Positions 61,701-64,000 of a DNA stretch of 64,000 bases are shown here, piece by piece (position 1 is the first letter of the stretch; every line of letters begins with the position of its first letter). Origin of the DNA: Tritrichomonas musculus (taxonomy: Eukaryota > Parabasalia > Tritrichomonadida > Tritrichomonadidae); assembly GCA_039105265.1 (NCBI GenBank), contig JAPFFF010000005.1, forward strand, positions 4,263,501 through 4,327,500, in the 5' to 3' direction. A program made the position numbers and the translations under genes. Below the pieces are notes generated by a model. The model was given only the letters and a program-made list of their open reading frames with translations, did not search any database and was not told the DNA's origin.

Positions 61701-64000
61701 CGGCAGACTATCACAGCCAACAGAATAAATTGCATTGAACAGGCCAGCAGACTCTCACAGCCAACAACAGAATAAATAGCATTGAACAGGCCGGCAGACT
61801 ATCAAAGCCAACAACAGAATAAATTGCATTGAACAGACCGGCAGACTATCACAGCCAACACAATAAATAGCATTGAACAGGCCGGCCGACTATCAAAGCC
61901 AACAACAGAATAAATTGCATTGAACAGGCCGGCAGACTATCAAAGCCAACAACAGAATAAATTGCATTGAACAGGCCGGCAGACTATCAAAGCCAACAAC
62001 AGAATAAATTGCATTGAACAGGCCGGCAGACTCTCACAGCCAACAACAGAATAAATAGCATTGAACAGGCCGGCAGACTATCAAAGCCAACAACAGAATA
62101 AATTGCATTGAACAGGCTGGCAGACTCTCACAGCCAACAACAGAATAAATAGCATTGAACAGACCGGCAGACTATCAAAGCCAACAACAGAATAAATTGC
62201 ATTGAACAGGCCGGCAGACTATCACAGCCAACATAATGAACATAATAAAACAGACCGGAAGACTCTCACAGCCAACAGAATAAATTGCATTGAACAGGCC
62301 GGCAGACTATCAAAGCCAACAACAGAATAAATTGCATTGAACAGGCCGGCAGACTATCAAAGCCAACAACAGAATAAATTGCATTGAACAGGCTGGCAGA
62401 CTCTCACAGCCAACAACAGAATAAATAGCATTGAACAGACCGGCAGACTATCAAAGCCAACAACAGAATAAATTGCATTGAACAGGCTGGCAGACTCTCA
62501 CAGCCAACAACAGAATAAATAGCATTGAACAGGCCGGCAGACTATCACAGCCAACATAATGAACATAATAAAACAGACCGGAAGACTCTCACAGCCAACA
62601 ACAGAATAAATAGCATTGAACAGACCGGCAGACTATCAAAGCCAACAACAGAATAAATAGCATTGAACAGACCGGCAGACTATCAAAGCCAACAACAGAA
62701 TAAATTGCATTGAACAGGCCGCAGACTTTCACAGCCAACAACAGAATAAATTGCATTGAACAGGCCGCAGACTTTCACAGCCAACAACAGAATAAATAGA
62801 ATTGAACAGACCGGCAGACTTTCACAACCAACAACACAATAAATAGCATTGAACAGGCCGGCAGACTATCAAAGCCAACAACAGAATAAATTGCATTGAA
62901 CAGGCCGCAGACTTTCACAGCCAACAACAGAATAAATTGCATTGAACAGGCCGCAGACTTTCACAGCCAACAACAGAATAAATAGAATTGAACAGACCGG
63001 CAGACTATCAAAGCCAACAACAGAATAAATTGCATTGAACAGACCGGCAGACTATCACAGCCAACAACAGAATAAATTGCATTGAACAGACCGGCAGACT
63101 CTCACAGCCAACAACAGAATAAATAGCATTGAACAGACCGGCAGACTCTCACAGCCAACAACAGAATAAATTGCATTGAACAGACCGGCAGACTATCACA
63201 GCCAACAGAATAAATTGCATTGAACAGGCCAGCAGACTCTCACAGCCAACAACAGAATAAATAGCATTGAACAGGCCGGCAGACTATCAAAGCCAACAAC
63301 AGAATAAATTGCATTGAACAGACCGGCAGACTATCACAGCCAACACAATAAATAGCATTGAACAGGCCGGCCGACTATCAAAGCCAACAACAGAATAAAT
63401 TGCATTGAACAGGCCGGCAGACTATCAAAGCCAACAACAGAATAAATTGCATTGAACAGGCCGGCAGACTATCAAAGCCAACAACAGAATAAATTGCATT
63501 GAACAGGCCGGCAGACTCTCACAGCCAACAACAGAATAAATAGCATTGAACAGGCCGGCAGACTATCAAAGCCAACAACAGAATAAATTGCATTGAACAG
63601 GCTGGCAGACTCTCACAGCCAACAACAGAATAAATAGCATTGAACAGACCGGCAGACTATCAAAGCCAACAACAGAATAAATTGCATTGAACAGGCCGGC
63701 AGACTATCACAGCCAACATAATGAACATAATAAAACAGACCGGAAGACTCTCACAGCCAACAGAATAAATTGCATTGAACAGGCCGGCAGACTATCAAAG
63801 CCAACAACAGAATAAATTGCATTGAACAGGCCGGCAGACTATCAAAGCCAACAACAGAATAAATTGCATTGAACAGGCTGGCAGACTCTCACAGCCAACA
63901 ACAGAATAAATAGCATTGAACAGACCGGCAGACTATCAAAGCCAACAACAGAATAAATTGCATTGAACAGGCTGGCAGACTCTCACAGCCAACAACAGAA
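58719..64000. repeat. 45/47-bp satellite array, runs past the window end
   Basis: Every unit contains CCGGCAGACTMTCAMAGCCA (variants ACCGG/GCCGG, CTCTCA/CTATCA/CTTTCA). From 58719 to about 59912 units are 45 bp with two alternating tails, AATGAACATAATAAAACAGA and AATGAACAAGCAATTTTCGA. From about 59912 onward units are mostly 47 bp with tail CAGAATAAATTGCATTGAAC or its ATAGCAT variant, with 44-bp versions lacking one AAC. Because 45 is a multiple of three, the first part is open on both strands (15-residue repeats); the second part has TAA in most units. The array is GC-richer than the genome around it. Confidence 0.95.
61560..64000. repeat. 1485-bp higher-order duplication inside the satellite
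   Basis: Rare variants recur at the same spacing: AGGCCAGCAG at 61741 and 63226, and ATGAACATAATAAAACAGAC preceding CGGAAGACT at 62236 and 63721. From about 63046 to the window end the sequence follows 61561-62515 with hardly any difference. A block of about 1.5 kb has therefore been duplicated recently in tandem. Confidence 0.85.

Overview
This window looks like nuclear DNA of a parabasalid flagellate, most likely a Tritrichomonas-type trichomonad. The DNA is very AT-rich. Genes are almost all intronless, use the standard code (TAA, TAG and TGA all end good genes) and sit alternately on both strands. Several are lineage-type families: a composite ankyrin/BspA-like leucine-rich-repeat gene, a BTB-like plus F5/8C (discoidin) protein, a Sel1-repeat protein, an LRR-PP2C protein and an HNH-type protein with an acidic linker. 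Organism assignment is inference from these families; no rRNA or tRNA gene was seen.

Left third (1-20 kb) is accessory and transposon-rich. It has a partial HNH gene at the left edge, a mosaic of 12-bp tandem repeats, a broken pogo/Tigger-type transposase, and a ~1.7-kb non-autonomous TA-flanked element with 38-bp inverted ends (5980-7676). A 3.2-kb TA-flanked element carries an intact DD34E Tc1/mariner transposase (10075-13260), and a ~470-bp MITE-like element follows (13675-14140). After these come a transposase-like fragment of uncertain family, an SF2 helicase with a duplicated motif Ia region, and a coiled-coil protein with five near-identical 42-residue repeats.

The middle (20-42.6 kb) is ordinary gene-dense host sequence. 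It encodes a LAMTOR3-like roadblock protein, a membrane-anchored glucosidase II-like GH31 enzyme, the BTB-like/F5-8C protein, a putative RNA-binding protein, a degenerate ALG5-like glycosyltransferase, an ankyrin gene, the LRR-PP2C protein with degraded phosphatase motifs, and a Sel1-repeat protein. The composite DUF3447/ankyrin/BspA locus closes this part. Glucosidase II and the ALG5-like protein both belong to the glucose-on-N-glycan arm of ER quality control, but here one has gained a membrane anchor and the other has lost its catalytic motifs.

The right third has two large satellites. The first is 109 perfectly phased 32-bp units (42697-46209). The second is a 45/47-bp array from 58719 that runs off the window and contains a 1485-bp higher-order duplication. 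Between them lie an armadillo-like protein, a tubulin-tyrosine-ligase-like enzyme, an NC2-beta (Dr1)-like histone-fold repressor, a possible Rogdi homologue, two large alpha-solenoid-like proteins, a Rab-like GTPase with non-canonical G3/G4 boxes and a basic, proline-rich protein.

The most interesting signals are: two independent 28-nt introns with the same architecture (33048-33075 and 49546-49573); AT-rich interruptions without GT donors at the same point of the ankyrin repeat in two unrelated loci; the three transposon-like elements delimited here by their inverted ends; and the 32-bp satellite, which shows no indels and only three of four possible variant combinations.
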